This document shows positions 63,590-64,000 of a DNA stretch of 64,000 bases, piece after piece. How positions within the stretch are numbered: position 1 is the stretch's first letter; every line of letters starts with the position of its first letter. This stretch comes from Argyresthia goedartella (taxonomy: Eukaryota > Arthropoda > Insecta > Lepidoptera > Argyresthiidae): assembly GCA_949825045.1 (NCBI GenBank), contig OX463813.1, positions 24,534,001 to 24,598,000 of the forward strand. Direction: 5' to 3'. A program made the position numbers and the translations under genes. The notes beneath the pieces are model-generated. The model ran no database searches. It worked only from the letters and a program-made list of their open reading frames with translations, and was not told the DNA's origin.

Positions 63590-64000
63590 GATCCGCGACG
63601 GGAAGAAATTGAAAACAGAGAGATTCAGTCAGTTCAGTTCGCCGCGAGTAGCCGTGGCGAGTGTGTGTCAGTTAGATCTACGTCGCTCGCTCCTTATAAC
63701 ACGGGAGATATACGTTCGGGATCGTAACCTGTGATGTTCAACAGAATCACAGGATTTCGTGAGATTTTACTGTTGGTTATTTTAAAGTTGTTTTATTGGT
63801 GGATATTTTAAATCGCAGTTTTATTGTGACGGGCAGATGTGCCTGTAATTTGTGGTGGTGTTTATTTACTAAACCATACTAAACAGTGAACTGTGTTGTG
63901 TGTGAAACGATCGAATAAAATCAATTTGAAAGAAAGCAGCGGCTGCAGGCGTATTCTTGGATTGTTTCCGGGACTGCAATTATCTCAGACTGGGAATAAA
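63590..64000 (+). promoter_or_regulatory. Possible host promoter and 5' UTR
   Basis: From about 63540 base composition shifts to GC-rich with many CpG. GATTCAGTCAGTTCAGTTCG at 63623-63642 carries repeated TCAGT initiator-type motifs, with no TATA box nearby. The following 350 bp contains no repeat that I recognise and could be an untranslated first exon running off the window. The open frame at 63473-63727 has no domain. This is the only segment I would suggest as host gene sequence, and it is speculative. Confidence 0.25.

Overview
This window is eukaryotic and looks like a repeat-dense stretch of an insect genome, most probably a moth or butterfly. Every convincing coding region belongs to a transposable element, and I recognise no host protein-coding gene. 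The lepidopteran assignment is inference. It rests on an AT-rich background, BEL/Pao, Gypsy, maT-mariner and PHD-finger LINEs together, TTAGG-type pentamer repeats, several tRNA-derived SINE families, and short dispersed repeats of a kind I associate with Lepidoptera.

1-13.3 kb: a decayed LINE (+), then an apparently intact Gypsy LTR element (2793-7411, minus) with identical 117-bp LTRs and a 5-bp target duplication. Next comes an older, frameshifted second Gypsy element (minus, about 7.5-13.3 kb). A TA-flanked pogo/Psq-type DNA element (10432-12215) is inserted in its gag and has lost its catalytic core.

13.3-32.5 kb: non-coding or LTR-like sequence, then a BEL/Pao element (16077-22191, minus) with identical-looking 228-bp LTRs but two in-frame stops. 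After it come SINEs, a 459-bp 5'-truncated LINE with an 11-bp target duplication, a fold-back element carrying telomere-like repeats, palindromes and a 131-bp-period repeat.

32.5-42.3 kb: a second BEL/Pao element (32491-37729, plus) with 530-bp LTRs and a 5-bp target duplication. Its pol frame is open but has no reverse transcriptase and no integrase N-terminus. It is followed by SINEs and dispersed repeats.

42.5-53.6 kb: a nearly full-length LINE (ORF1 with PHD finger and coiled coil; ORF2 with endonuclease and reverse transcriptase), a related 5'-truncated LINE in reverse orientation, SINE copies, and a decayed LINE interrupted by two MITEs, one inside the end of the other.

53.6-64 kb: a Helitron-like element, a 530-bp tandem duplication with a palindromic insertion, a maT (DD37D) mariner with one in-frame stop, SINE heads, back-to-back near-perfect palindromes, two facing SINE-like copies, and a GC-richer terminal segment that might be the 5' end of a host transcription unit.

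The elements work as independent parasites. LTR elements supply gag, protease, RT, RNase H and integrase in cis. SINEs, MITEs, the deleted pogo-like element and the RT-less BEL element would need enzymes supplied by relatives elsewhere in the genome.
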